Part shown: positions 1 to 8,012 of the stretch, piece by piece
Numbering within the stretch: position 1 is the first letter of the stretch
Layout of the letters: each line of letters starts with the position of its first letter
Assembly: GCA_964630925.1 (NCBI GenBank)
Contig: CAZVZK010000107.1
Span: 1-34,526 of the forward strand
Length of the DNA stretch: 34,526 nt
Direction: 5' to 3'
From: RGDT01 sp964630925
Lineage (GTDB): Bacteria; Planctomycetota; Planctomycetia; Gemmatales; Gemmataceae
The notes under the pieces: model-generated
What the model was told of the DNA's origin: nothing
Database searches by the model: none
The model's input: the letters and a program-made list of their open reading frames with translations, nothing else
Position numbers and translations under genes: made by a program

Positions 1-229
1 CATGGAGGTCAAGGCGCGGCGCGGCCCCGTCATCGCCGTCACCACCGAGGGCGACACCGAGGCGGCCCACGTCGCGGACGAGGTGATACATGTGCCGGAC
101 GTGCCGGAGTACCTCCAGCCGCTGGTCACGGTGATCCCGTTGCAGTTGTTGGCGTATCACATCGCGCTGCTGCGCGGCTGTGACGTGGACAAGCCGCGGA
201 ACCTCGCCAAGTCGGTCACGGTCGAGTGA
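1..229 (+). CDS. glmS: GlmS C-terminus (partial): glutamine-fructose-6-phosphate aminotransferase
   Basis: This is the last 75 residues of a gene that enters from the left edge; the reading frame is open to base 1, so the first ATG at base 2 is internal. GlmS makes glucosamine-6-phosphate from fructose-6-phosphate and glutamine in the cytoplasm, the first step toward UDP-GlcNAc. The visible part is the end of the second SIS (sugar isomerase) domain and closes with DVDKPRNLAKSVTVE, the highly conserved GlmS C-terminal tail that contributes to the active site. The next gene, 48 bp downstream on the same strand, is a GlmU-like protein, so the two probably supply the same pathway. Identity is confident because of the tail; nothing can be said about the glutaminase domain. 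Confidence 0.95.
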   Translation, partial: MEVKARRGPVIAVTTEGDTEAAHVADEVIHVPDVPEYLQPLVTVIPLQLLAYHIALLRGCDVDKPRNLAKSVTVE

Positions 230-277
230 ATCCCATGGGCCTCATGCGGCCCTGAGGCGGATCCGAGAGAGACACCG

Positions 278-1519
278 ATGAAGATCCTCATCTACGAAGA
301 CGCCGCCGTGTCGCGGCTGGGGCCGCTCGCTCAGACGCGGCCCGTGTTCGAGCTGCGGTGCGGCGCCCTGACGCTCGCCCAAAGGCAGGCCCGCTGCCTC
401 GGGCCGGCGTCGGTGGGTGGCCTGGTGCGGCCCGAGCTGGAGCCGTTCGCCGGCCGCCCGGCCGACGGCGGCGAGGACGTGATCCTCGTCAACGGCCGCT
501 GGCTGGCGCCGCCGGCGCTGGCAGGCGGGCTAGACGGCCCGGCGGCCGGCATCGTGGACGGCGAGGTCGCCTGGGTGGCGGTGCCGCGCGGCGAGGCGGA
601 CGGCCTGACCGCCGGTTCGCTGCCCAGGAAGCTCGCCCGCTGGCGCGAGACGTTGGCGCACCGCGCCGCCGGGGGCGAGATGATCGAGTACCCGTGGGAC
701 CTGGTCGAGCACAACGCCCGCGTGCTGGAGGACGACGAGCGCCACTGGGCGACGCACAGCGAGATCCGCCCCGTGGGCGGGCTGCACGTCCAGGGGCCGG
801 CGTCGCGCGTGCTGATCGACCCGTCGGCGAAGGTCGAGGCGCTGGCGTTCATCGACACGACCAACGGGCCGGTGATGATCGACGCCGGGGCCGTGGTGAA
901 GGCGTTCTCGCGCATCGAGGGGCCGTGCTACATCGGGCCGGGGACGCACGTGAACTTCGGGCGCGTGGCCGGCAGCAGCGTCGGCCCCCACTGCCGCGTC
1001 GGCGGCGAGGTGGAGGAGAGCATCATCCACGGGTACAGCAATAAGGCGCACGACGGGTTCCTCGGGCACAGTTACGTCGGCGAGTGGGTGAACCTGGGCG
1101 CGGGGACGCAGACGAGCGACCTGCGCAACGATTACGCCAAGGTCGTGATGACGGTGTCGGGCCAGCGGGTGGAGTCGGGCCGGCTGAAGGTTGGGTCGTT
1201 CATCGGGGACCACACGAAGTCGAGCATCGGCACGCTGCTGAACACGGGCAGCGTCCTGGGGCCGTTCGCCATGCTGGTGGACGCGGGCGGGCTGCTGCCG
1301 CGGAACGTGCCGGCGTTCAGCATGGTGAAGGGCGGGCAGGTGACGGAGCGGACGGACCTGCGCGAGATGTTCGCGACGGCGCGGACGATGATGGCGCGGC
1401 GTGGCGTGGAATGGACCGACGCGCACGCCGACTTCTACCTGGACCTGTACGAGCGGACGGCCGGGGAGCGTGAGAAGCTGGTGCGTGACAGCGAGCGCCG
1501 GCTCAAGCGGGTCGTCTGA
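278..1519 (+). CDS. GlmU-family sugar nucleotidyltransferase / acyltransferase (alternative GlmU type)
   Basis: A 413-residue protein beginning MKILIYEDAAVSRLGPLAQT. The N-terminal ~190 residues look like the divergent nucleotidyltransferase half of the GlmU-like family known from Bacteroidetes and Planctomycetes (alternative bacterial GlmU). From about residue 190 the hexapeptide-like stretches (for example GPCYIGPGTHVNFG and SSVGPHCRVGGEVEES) indicate a left-handed beta-helix, followed by the family motif NLGAGTQTSDLRNDY. The expected role is glucosamine-1-phosphate acetylation and uridylylation to UDP-GlcNAc in the cytoplasm. Location just behind glmS supports this. The start is preceded by a purine-rich GAGAGAGA. 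Its 3' end overlaps the convergent miaA by 17 bp. It could be a sugar-nucleotidyltransferase with another sugar; the N-terminal catalytic residues are not obvious by eye. Confidence 0.85.
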   Translation: MKILIYEDAAVSRLGPLAQTRPVFELRCGALTLAQRQARCLGPASVGGLVRPELEPFAGRPADGGEDVILVNGRWLAPPALAGGLDGPAAGIVDGEVAWVAVPRGEADGLTAGSLPRKLARWRETLAHRAAGGEMIEYPWDLVEHNARVLEDDERHWATHSEIRPVGGLHVQGPASRVLIDPSAKVEALAFIDTTNGPVMIDAGAVVKAFSRIEGPCYIGPGTHVNFGRVAGSSVGPHCRVGGEVEESIIHGYSNKAHDGFLGHSYVGEWVNLGAGTQTSDLRNDYAKVVMTVSGQRVESGRLKVGSFIGDHTKSSIGTLLNTGSVLGPFAMLVDAGGLLPRNVPAFSMVKGGQVTERTDLREMFATARTMMARRGVEWTDAHADFYLDLYERTAGEREKLVRDSERRLKRVV

Positions 1520-2426
1520 TCCGCCCGGCCCACACCCCCGCCACCTCCTCGGGGCGCACCAGGCGGCAGCCGTCGAGGTGGCGGAACCACGTCATCTGCC
1601 GCTTGGCGAACTGCCGGCTCCGCGCCTGCAGCTCGGCGACGGCCCGCTCGCGCGTCGCGTGCCCGTCGAGGTAGGGGAACAGCTCCTTGTACCCCAGCGC
1701 CTGGGCCGCCTCGCGTCCGAGCGGCGGGGTGAGGGCGCGGAGGCGGCGCGCCTCGTCGGGCAGGCCCTCGTCCATCATGCGCAGCACCCGCGCGTCGATG
1801 CGGCGGTGCAGCTCGGCCCGCGACAGGTCGATGCACAGGCAGCGGTCCGGCGGGCCGGACGCGGCCCCATCCCACTGGGTCTGATGCGCGCTCATCGGCT
1901 TGCCGGTCAGCGTCAGCACCTCCAGGGCGCGGATGACGCGGCGGACGTTGTTGGGGTGGATGCCCGCCGCGCCGGCGGGGTCCGCCTCGGCGAGGCGCGC
2001 GTGCAGCGACTCCGGGCCATTCGCGCGGGCCTCCTCCTCAAGGCGGGCGCGGAGGGGGAGGTCGGCAGGCGGGCCGTCGAACAGGCCGTGCAGCAGGGCC
2101 TTGAGGTACAGGGCCGTCCCGCCGACGAAGAGGGCCTGCTTGCCGCGCGAGGTGATCTCTTCGACGCAAGTCGCGGCACGGGCTAGCCACCACGCCACGC
2201 TGGCCGGCTCGTGGGGGTCGAGCACGTCGAGGAGGTGGTGCGGGACGTGGGCGCGGTCGGCGGCGGTGGGCTTGGCGGTGCCGATGTCCATGCCGCGGTA
2301 CAGCGTCATGGAGTCCATGCACACGATCTCGGCGTCGAGCGGGCCGGCGAGGTCGAGGGCGAGGGCGCTCTTGCCGCTGCCGGTCGGCCCGGTCAGGATG
2401 AGGGCGTCGCGGAACGCCTCGCTCAT
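1503..2426 (-). CDS. miaA: tRNA dimethylallyltransferase MiaA
   Basis: A 307-residue protein that transfers a dimethylallyl group to N6 of A37 in tRNAs reading codons that start with U. Visible motifs are the P-loop GPTGSGKS (residues 13-20), the substrate loop DSMTLYRGMDIGTAKP (38-53; most homologues have Gln where this has Thr41), the GGTALYLKALLHG segment and HPNNVRRVIRALEV. Length fits the family. The start ATG at 2426 overlaps the stop of the upstream reductase gene as ATGA, which implies translational coupling; longer in-frame readings extend into that upstream gene and are not credible. The C-terminal end overlaps the convergent GlmU-like gene by 17 bp. Confident identification. Confidence 0.96.
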   Translation of the reverse strand: MSEAFRDALILTGPTGSGKSALALDLAGPLDAEIVCMDSMTLYRGMDIGTAKPTAADRAHVPHHLLDVLDPHEPASVAWWLARAATCVEEITSRGKQALFVGGTALYLKALLHGLFDGPPADLPLRARLEEEARANGPESLHARLAEADPAGAAGIHPNNVRRVIRALEVLTLTGKPMSAHQTQWDGAASGPPDRCLCIDLSRAELHRRIDARVLRMMDEGLPDEARRLRALTPPLGREAAQALGYKELFPYLDGHATRERAVAELQARSRQFAKRQMTWFRHLDGCRLVRPEEVAGVWAGRIRRPA

Positions 2427-3250
2427 GTCATCCGCCCCACCGCCTCGGCGAACGTGGGCCAGGGGGTGTGCGGGAAGGCCGAGCGCCAGCGCGAGGAGTC
2501 CAGCGACAGGTCGCGTGGCCTGTCGTCCGGGCGTTTCGTCGGCACGCACAGCGACTCGTCGGCCTTCAGGGCGCGGGCCAGGGTGAGGCCCATGTCCATG
2601 CGTGTGAGGCGCTCCGGGCCGCCCAGGTGCCAGATGCCGTCGGCCCTTGCGATGGCGAGGGCGACGAGCGCCTCGGCGGCGGAGGCGAGGTCGAGGGGGG
2701 TGCGCCACTCGTCCTCGAAGAGGTTGACGGGGCGGCCCTCGCGGAAGGCCTGCATCTGCGAGCCGAAGTAGGACGGCTTGCCGTCCAGGGACGGCCCGAG
2801 GAGCAGGGCCATGCGAGCCACGGCGCCTCCGTACCCGAGGACGGCGGGCTCGCCCTCGGCCTTCATGGCGCCGTAATGGGAGGTGGGGCGCGTCGGGGCG
2901 TCGACGGCGTAGGGGGCCTCCTCGCCGGAGAAGACCATCTCGGTGGAGACGTGGACGAAGTGGGCGCCGAGGCGGCGGCAGACCTCGGCCATCTGGGCGG
3001 GGACCTCGGCGTTGACGCGGTGGGCGAGGCCGGGCTGGCGGCGGCACTCGTCGATGCGTGCGACGGCGGCGGCGTGGACGACGAGGCGTGGCTTGCAGGC
3101 GACCAGGGCGACGGCGGGGGCGCCGATGTCGCCGAGGTTGACGTCGGCGCGCCCGTTCCACGTCACCACGGCCAGGTCTTGCCGCCGGGCCGCCGCGACG
3201 AGGTAGCCGCCGAGGAGGCCGCCCGCCCCCGTGATCAGGATCCGCTCCAT
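2423..3250 (-). CDS. RmlD-like NAD(P)-dependent sugar reductase / epimerase-family protein
   Basis: A 275-residue Rossmann protein of the extended short-chain dehydrogenase family. The nucleotide-binding glycine motif GAGGLLGG is at residues 8-15, VVHAAAVARIDECRRQP resembles the RmlD 'AAxTxVDxxE' segment, HVSTEMVFSG matches the SxDYVFDG region, and the catalytic YGAMK (YxxxK) follows. RmlD reduces dTDP-4-keto-rhamnose to dTDP-rhamnose; related proteins use other substrates, and no other rml gene is visible here, so the substrate is open. It lies 2 bp after a small secreted-protein gene and overlaps miaA by 4 bp, so it sits in the middle of a three-gene unit. The association with miaA may be only transcriptional. 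Confidence 0.85.
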   Translation of the reverse strand: MERILITGAGGLLGGYLVAAARRQDLAVVTWNGRADVNLGDIGAPAVALVACKPRLVVHAAAVARIDECRRQPGLAHRVNAEVPAQMAEVCRRLGAHFVHVSTEMVFSGEEAPYAVDAPTRPTSHYGAMKAEGEPAVLGYGGAVARMALLLGPSLDGKPSYFGSQMQAFREGRPVNLFEDEWRTPLDLASAAEALVALAIARADGIWHLGGPERLTRMDMGLTLARALKADESLCVPTKRPDDRPRDLSLDSSRWRSAFPHTPWPTFAEAVGRMT

Positions 3251-3252
3251 CG

Positions 3253-3732
3253 CTACTCCGCCCAGATGAACCAGCGCTCCGCGTGATAGACCCAGTGCCC
3301 GCCCTTGAGGCCGGTGTGGGCGTAATAGCTGTTGAGGTCGCAGAAGCCGAAGTCGTTCAGCGCCCCGTAGGTGCGGGCGTCCTGCGGGCAGTACAGGACG
3401 TGGTGCAGACGCCTGTACTTGCCCTTGATGGACGCCTCCTTGAGGACGTCGGCCGCCTTGAGCTTGCCCAGGCCGCTGCCCAAACCCATCGACTCGACGA
3501 GGGCCATCGCGTTGTGGGTGGCGTCGGCCTCCGCCTTCTTGCCGACCTTCGCCGCCGCCTCCGAACGCTTCTTCAGGCCGGCGATCAGGGCCTTGCGGTG
3601 GCGCTCCAGCTCCTCGGCCTTCTTCGCCGCCTCCTTGTCGAAGCGCTCGATGGCCTTGATCGGGTCGGGGTCCGGCTCGGGGTCGGGGTCTTCTGCATAC
3701 ACCGCGAACGCGAGGAGCGCGAGCGTGAGCAT
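3253..3732 (-). CDS. Small secreted protein with Asp-Pro linker and coiled coil, unknown function
   Basis: A 159-residue protein I do not recognise. It starts with a short hydrophobic leader (MLTLALLAFAVYA), then an acidic Asp/Pro/Glu linker, a charged helical segment rich in Lys, Glu and Ala (about residues 25-85, likely coiled coil), and a C-terminal domain rich in aromatic residues with two Cys (CPQDARTYG and GFCDLNSYYAH) that could form a disulfide outside the cytoplasm. The start is well supported: GGAGG lies 7 bases upstream of the ATG at 3732. It is the first gene of the tight run ahead of the reductase and miaA. Export is inferred only from the leader. Confidence 0.75.
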   Translation of the reverse strand: MLTLALLAFAVYAEDPDPEPDPDPIKAIERFDKEAAKKAEELERHRKALIAGLKKRSEAAAKVGKKAEADATHNAMALVESMGLGSGLGKLKAADVLKEASIKGKYRRLHHVLYCPQDARTYGALNDFGFCDLNSYYAHTGLKGGHWVYHAERWFIWAE

Positions 3733-3781
3733 GATGGGCCTCCGGGGGGCTGCGCCATGATCCCGGCGCGCGGCCAGGTTG

Positions 3782-4894
3782 TCAAGCCGCCGCCCGGCGA
3801 TTGGCGCCCGCCATGCCGGCGACGAAGGTGGCTAGCTCGCGCTCGTACCGCGGCAGGGCGAAGCGCTCGGCCTGGCGGCGTGCGACCCGCGGGTCGAAGG
3901 TATCTTCCACGGACTCGAAGCGCGACAGGGCGTCGATGAGGCAGTCCGCCGTCTGCTCGGCGAACCACAGGCCGGTGCGGCCGTCGATGACGGTCTCCGT
4001 CGCGCCGCCCTTGCCGAAGGCGATGACCGGGGAGCCGCACGCCATCGCCTCGACCGGCACGATGCCGAAGTCCTCCTCGCCGGGGAACAGCAGGGCTCGG
4101 CAGCGGCGCAGGTGATCGCGGATGGCGGCGTCGGACTGCCAGCCGAGGAAGGTGACGCCGTCGGCCTTCTGGCCCTTGAGGCGCGCCTCGTCCTGCCCCG
4201 CGCCGATGACGACGAGCTTGCGGCCCGTGCGGGCGCAGGCCTCGATGGCGAGGTCGAGCCGCTTGTACGGCGCGAATGCCGACAGGACGAGGTAGTGGTC
4301 CCCGCGCGGCCCGTGGTCCGGGGTGTAGAAGTCGGTATCGGCCGGCGGGTAGATGACGACGCTGTCGCGGCCGTAGCACTCGCGGATGCGGCCGCGGACG
4401 GCCTCGCTGATGGCGATGAAGTCGTGGACGCGCGAGGCGGAGGCCCGGTCCCAGTCGCGGATGCGGTCGAGGAGGGCGTCGAGGGCGCGGGCGGCGAGGC
4501 CCTTGACGCGGCCGCCGAAGTAGGCGTGGCGCATGTGCCAGACGTAGCGCATGGGCGTGAAGCAGTAGCAGACGTGGCGTGCGGGGCCTGGATCGACGGC
4601 CTTGGCGACGCAGTGGCTGAAGCTGAGGACGAGGTCGGCGGCCGGGAGGCGCAGGGAGCCGACGGCGAAGGGCATGAGGGGGAGCATGTGGCGGTAGTGC
4701 GTCTGCGCGAACGGGACGTGCTGCAGCCAGGATGTGCGCGGGCGGAGGCGTTCGATGGCGGGCGAGACGGCGCCGCGTTTGTGGAGGAGGGTGAAGAGGG
4801 GGGAGTCGGGCCAGAGGCGTGCGGCCACCTCCAGGCACTTCTCGCCGCCGCGCATGCCGTTGAGCCAATCGTGGACGAGAACGACGCGAGCCAT
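3782..4894 (-). CDS. Glycosyltransferase family 4
   Basis: A 370-residue GT-B fold glycosyltransferase. The N-terminal MARVVLVHDWLNGMRGGEK has the glycine loop of a GT4 acceptor domain. The C-terminal donor domain carries the family's E-x7-E signature in EEDFGIVPVEAMACG, followed by SPVIAFGKGGATETV. It would transfer a nucleotide-activated sugar, typically mannose or similar, during polysaccharide or glycolipid assembly at the cytoplasmic face of the membrane; donor and acceptor are unknown. I place the start at 4894 because GGAGG sits six bases upstream and homology begins there; a start 16 codons earlier is possible but has no such site. It lies 54 bp after a secreted DUF4214-like gene. Confidence 0.9.
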   Translation of the reverse strand: MARVVLVHDWLNGMRGGEKCLEVAARLWPDSPLFTLLHKRGAVSPAIERLRPRTSWLQHVPFAQTHYRHMLPLMPFAVGSLRLPAADLVLSFSHCVAKAVDPGPARHVCYCFTPMRYVWHMRHAYFGGRVKGLAARALDALLDRIRDWDRASASRVHDFIAISEAVRGRIRECYGRDSVVIYPPADTDFYTPDHGPRGDHYLVLSAFAPYKRLDLAIEACARTGRKLVVIGAGQDEARLKGQKADGVTFLGWQSDAAIRDHLRRCRALLFPGEEDFGIVPVEAMACGSPVIAFGKGGATETVIDGRTGLWFAEQTADCLIDALSRFESVEDTFDPRVARRQAERFALPRYERELATFVAGMAGANRRAAA

Positions 4895-4948
4895 GCCGCA
4901 CCTCCGGGCCGCATTGGACGCGAAGGTGCGGCATGGCGTCAAGGGCAG

Positions 4949-6451
4949 TCAGCGTGGGAGGCCCTCGCCGAAGCGGAGGCGGTACTCGTCGCTGTCGGCC
5001 AGGGCGGCGGCCAGGTCGGCGTGTGTGCGCGGGCGTGAGCCGGCCTCGACGCGGCGCGTCTCGAAACGCAGCACGCCGACGCGGACGCGGCGCTCCTCGA
5101 ACACCGGCTCGCGCCCGGCCAGGTACCTGGCCCACGCGGCCACCTCCGCCGGGGCGGGATCGCGGCGCAGGACGGTCCGCCACAACGCACCCACGACATC
5201 CTCAGGCTTCCTGCCGTCGAGGCGCGCCTTGTGATACTCCGGGGACGACGCCAGCGTGACGAACAGCCGGCGCGGCGTCTCCGTCTCTAGCAGAGTGCCC
5301 CAGGCTCGGAGCGCCTCGGGCTCGGGCGCACGGCCGAGGGCGCCCTGGTACGCGGCCTCGGCCAGGCGGGCGCGGCTGGGGCCGCCGCCCAGCTTCTCGA
5401 TCTCGCCGCGGTAGGAGCGGGCGGCGGCGGCGCCCACGCGGTTGATGAGATTCTCCACGACGCGGCGGACGACGCGGAACGGGGCGGCGCCGGCCTCGAA
5501 GCCGGTCACCGTGGGCTCGAGCAGATAGACGTTGCAGCCGCCCGGCTTGCCGCCCTTCAGCTCGATGTCGCCGCCGAAGCGGACGCGGACGGTCGCGGAG
5601 AAGTCGGTGAGGCCGGTCACGATGTCGGGCACGGTGAGGCGGCAGTTGCCACGCACGGGGCTCTGTACCTCGCCGCCGACGTAGAGGACGCCGGCCTGGA
5701 GGTCGATGGTATCGACGGTGACCTTGAGCTGCCGGGTGGGGTCGTGCAGCCAGACGGAGCCGGCCGCCTCGACGGAGGGCAGCTTCTCCTCCAGGGCCAG
5801 GCCCGACTTCTCATCACCGTACTGCGAGAGCCGGGAGGCGATGAGCGAGGCGGCGTACTGGCGCAGCACCTTGTTGGCGTTGTCGCCGGCCGCGGCGATG
5901 GTGGATGTGGGGCGCGGCAATTCGACATCGACGAGGGCCTCGCGGAAGGTCTTGAGGGCCTGGGTCTTCTGGGCCTTCCACAGGGCCGTGACCACGCCCG
6001 GCAGGACGGCCCTGGCGCCGAAGAACGGCTCGGGGGTGAGCGAGACGATCTCCAGCGACACGAGGTCGGCGTCGGCGACGGCGGGGCGGGCGAAGAACCC
6101 GCGATTCGACACGATGGCGGCGCTGGCCTTGATGCTCACCGTGGCCTTGACACGGACGGAGAGGTCGGACGGCGGCGTGTCGCCGAGCTTCATCTTGCCC
6201 TTGAACAGCCACTCGCCGGTGACGGCGAGGTCCGCCGAGAGGGTGTCCCTGGCCAGCGTCACCTTGCTCGCCTTGACGGTGAGCTTCTTCGGGGCGTCGA
6301 TGGGCGTAACGGTGCCCGTGAACGTCGGTGACTTGATGTCGAGGACTTTCTTGCGCTCCAGGGCGGCGAGCAGCTCCTGGCGCAACAGAGTGGAGGCCGT
6401 GGTGTCGATCTCGTCCGTGGGGGCGGCCAGGATCAGGAGCAGCGCGAGCAT
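4949..6451 (-). CDS. Secreted protein with two C-terminal DUF4214-like repeats
   Basis: A 500-residue protein with a short hydrophobic N-terminus (MLALLLILAAP) suggesting export. Residues about 30-345 are a beta-rich region of unknown type with repeated 'VRVKATVSIKAS'-style strands. The C-terminus holds two copies of a module like DUF4214: AAYQGALGRAPEPEALRAW ... SSPEYHKARL (about 360-410) and LWRTVLRRDPAPAEVAAW ... DSDEYRLRFGE (about 420-497). DUF4214 modules occur in surface and S-layer-associated proteins and sometimes beside glycosyltransferases; here the next gene is a GT4. It starts 3 bp after the stop of the radical SAM gene, so the two are probably co-transcribed. The function is not known. 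Confidence 0.8.
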   Translation of the reverse strand: MLALLLILAAPTDEIDTTASTLLRQELLAALERKKVLDIKSPTFTGTVTPIDAPKKLTVKASKVTLARDTLSADLAVTGEWLFKGKMKLGDTPPSDLSVRVKATVSIKASAAIVSNRGFFARPAVADADLVSLEIVSLTPEPFFGARAVLPGVVTALWKAQKTQALKTFREALVDVELPRPTSTIAAAGDNANKVLRQYAASLIASRLSQYGDEKSGLALEEKLPSVEAAGSVWLHDPTRQLKVTVDTIDLQAGVLYVGGEVQSPVRGNCRLTVPDIVTGLTDFSATVRVRFGGDIELKGGKPGGCNVYLLEPTVTGFEAGAAPFRVVRRVVENLINRVGAAAARSYRGEIEKLGGGPSRARLAEAAYQGALGRAPEPEALRAWGTLLETETPRRLFVTLASSPEYHKARLDGRKPEDVVGALWRTVLRRDPAPAEVAAWARYLAGREPVFEERRVRVGVLRFETRRVEAGSRPRTHADLAAALADSDEYRLRFGEGLPR

Positions 6452-6454
6452 GGA

Positions 6455-7717
6455 TCAGGCCTTCCTCTGCAAGACGGCGGGGGCGGAGCCCTTCGAGTGG
6501 TCGTGGCCGCGGTAGACGCCGAAGTCGTTGAACAGGAAGTACTTGGCGATGCGGTACAGCCAGCTCTTCTCGGGCACCTCGTTGCCGGGGTTGTACTGCG
6601 AGGTGCGCGTCTCCATCGAACGCAGCTCCTTCATGGCGGTTCCGCGGACGGTGCCGTCCTTCGCCCCGTGGCGTTCGACGAGGTCGGCGAGGAGGTCCGG
6701 CCTCTCGAGGACGATGCAGCCACGCGTGGTTTGCGCCGCCAATTCGCGGAACTCGCGGAGGTAGGCGGAGCGCATGAGCCTCTCGCGCAGGGGGCGGGGG
6801 TCGTCGGGGGAGTCGTGGATGGACTCGCGCGTGAACTGGATGATGGGGCACGGCTCGATGCCGCCCCACGGGTTGATGTGGTGGGTGATGCCGGTGGCGG
6901 CGGGGCACAGGGCTCGGCCCTCGCCGTCGTGGTAGGCGTCCACGAAGAGGATGGGCTTTTTGGCCCGCATCTCGACGACGAACTTGCGCACGCGGAGCTG
7001 CTCCTCGGGCGTCAGGCAGAGGTCGAAGCAGGCGTCCGGCCCCATCGGCCGGTAGACGTGGAACCATGCATACATCGCGCCCAATTCGATGAGCTTGTCG
7101 ATCCACCTCTCGGTGAGGAGGTCGTCGATGTTCGTCTTGCACACGCTGGTGCAGACGCCGGTCATGAGGTTCTCGGCGAGGCAGTTTTTCAGGCCCTCCA
7201 TCGTCTTCGAGAGGACGTTGGGCCGGCCGCGGCGCTCGTCGCTGACGATCTCGGTGCCTTCGACGGAGACGAGGGGCGTGATGTTGCCCAGCTCGCGCAT
7301 CCGCCTCGCACGCTGGGGTGTGATGAACTGGCCGTTGGTGAAGACCTGGAAGTAGGCGTCGGGGTGGCGGGCGAGCATGTCGAGGAGGTGGGGGTGCATG
7401 AACGGCTCCCCGCCGACGATGCCGAAGAAGCTGTTGCCCATCGCCTTGGCTTCGTTGAGGAGCTTGTCGAAGGCCTCGGGGGAGATGGTCTGCTGCTTGG
7501 CGGAGACATCGACCCAGCAGCCCTGGCAGCGGAGGTTGCAGGAGTTGATGACGGAGATGTAGAGGAATGGGGGGAAGAACTGGCCGCGCTTCATGCGCGA
7601 CTTGTGGTTGAGGACGGAGATGGCGCCCTTGACGCCCATGTTCCAGGCGAGCTTCCAGAGGAGGCGGAGGTCGGTCCGCGAGAACATCCGCCACGCCAGC
7701 CGGGCCGTCAGGAACAT
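6455..7717 (-). CDS. Radical SAM protein
   Basis: A 420-residue enzyme with the radical SAM cluster motif CNLRCQGC at Cys60, Cys64 and Cys67, so it should bind a 4Fe-4S cluster and cleave S-adenosylmethionine. The GIVGGEPFMHP segment matches the 'GGEP' SAM-binding motif. Further Cys in the second half (CTSVC, DACFDLC, ALCPAATG, EPCPII) could ligate auxiliary clusters as in SPASM-type proteins, but the pattern is not exact. The basic, aromatic N-terminus may associate with the membrane. The start at 7717 has GGAGGAG upstream; the frame stays open far upstream but lacks protein-like content. I cannot name the substrate. A sulfatase-maturation role is possible in a genome with sulfatases but is not supported by context. 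Confidence 0.88.
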   Translation of the reverse strand: MFLTARLAWRMFSRTDLRLLWKLAWNMGVKGAISVLNHKSRMKRGQFFPPFLYISVINSCNLRCQGCWVDVSAKQQTISPEAFDKLLNEAKAMGNSFFGIVGGEPFMHPHLLDMLARHPDAYFQVFTNGQFITPQRARRMRELGNITPLVSVEGTEIVSDERRGRPNVLSKTMEGLKNCLAENLMTGVCTSVCKTNIDDLLTERWIDKLIELGAMYAWFHVYRPMGPDACFDLCLTPEEQLRVRKFVVEMRAKKPILFVDAYHDGEGRALCPAATGITHHINPWGGIEPCPIIQFTRESIHDSPDDPRPLRERLMRSAYLREFRELAAQTTRGCIVLERPDLLADLVERHGAKDGTVRGTAMKELRSMETRTSQYNPGNEVPEKSWLYRIAKYFLFNDFGVYRGHDHSKGSAPAVLQRKA

Positions 7718-7781
7718 GATTTCGTATCTCCTCCGTTCGCGCGGTGCCGCCCTCCCGGTATCATATCGGGGAGGAGGGCAC

Positions 7782-8012
7782 ATGATCGAGCTAACACCAG
7801 AACAGCGGCCTGGGTTGATGGGCTCGGGGCCGATCCAGGTCCGTGACCCCGTGACGAACGAGGCGTACGTCCTGCTGCGCAAGGACGAGTATGAGCGCCT
7901 CGCGGGGGAGGAGTACGAATACGGCCCGATGACCGACGAGGAGCGGGACGTGCTACTCGCCGAGATGGACGAGATGCTCGATGACGACCTCGCCGTTGAG
8001 GACGACGCATGA
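7782..8012 (+). CDS. Small acidic protein, probable antitoxin partner of the MazF-like gene
   Basis: A 76-residue protein, very acidic at its C-terminus (DEMLDDDLAVEDDA). The start ATG at 7782 is chosen because GAGGAGG lies just upstream; the upstream in-frame extension is antisense to the radical SAM gene. The last four bases overlap the next start as ATGA, an arrangement typical of toxin-antitoxin operons. No DNA-binding fold is obvious from sequence; the central RDPVTNEAYVLLRKDEYERL stretch resembles small Phd-like or plasmid-type antitoxins only loosely. The role as antitoxin is inferred from size, charge and coupling. Confidence 0.75.
   Translation: MIELTPEQRPGLMGSGPIQVRDPVTNEAYVLLRKDEYERLAGEEYEYGPMTDEERDVLLAEMDEMLDDDLAVEDDA

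Noticed and set aside
1503..3161. N-terminal extension of miaA to 552 residues
   Set aside because: The extension is an Arg/Pro-rich reading of the RmlD-like gene; the MiaA P-loop lies just after the ATG at 2426.
5814..7694. A 626-residue minus-strand frame over the radical SAM gene
   Set aside because: Arg/Pro/His-rich shadow in another frame of the same strand; the radical SAM motif is in the frame 6455-7717.
6455..7717. Radical SAM protein as an anaerobic sulfatase-maturating enzyme for the sulfatase at 15167
   Set aside because: It lies 7.5 kb away in a different cluster, and the auxiliary Cys pattern of such enzymes is not convincingly present.
7718..7781. Shared divergent promoter with a TATCATAT box
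   Set aside because: Only one candidate hexamer is visible and no -35 matches; position alone is not enough to annotate.
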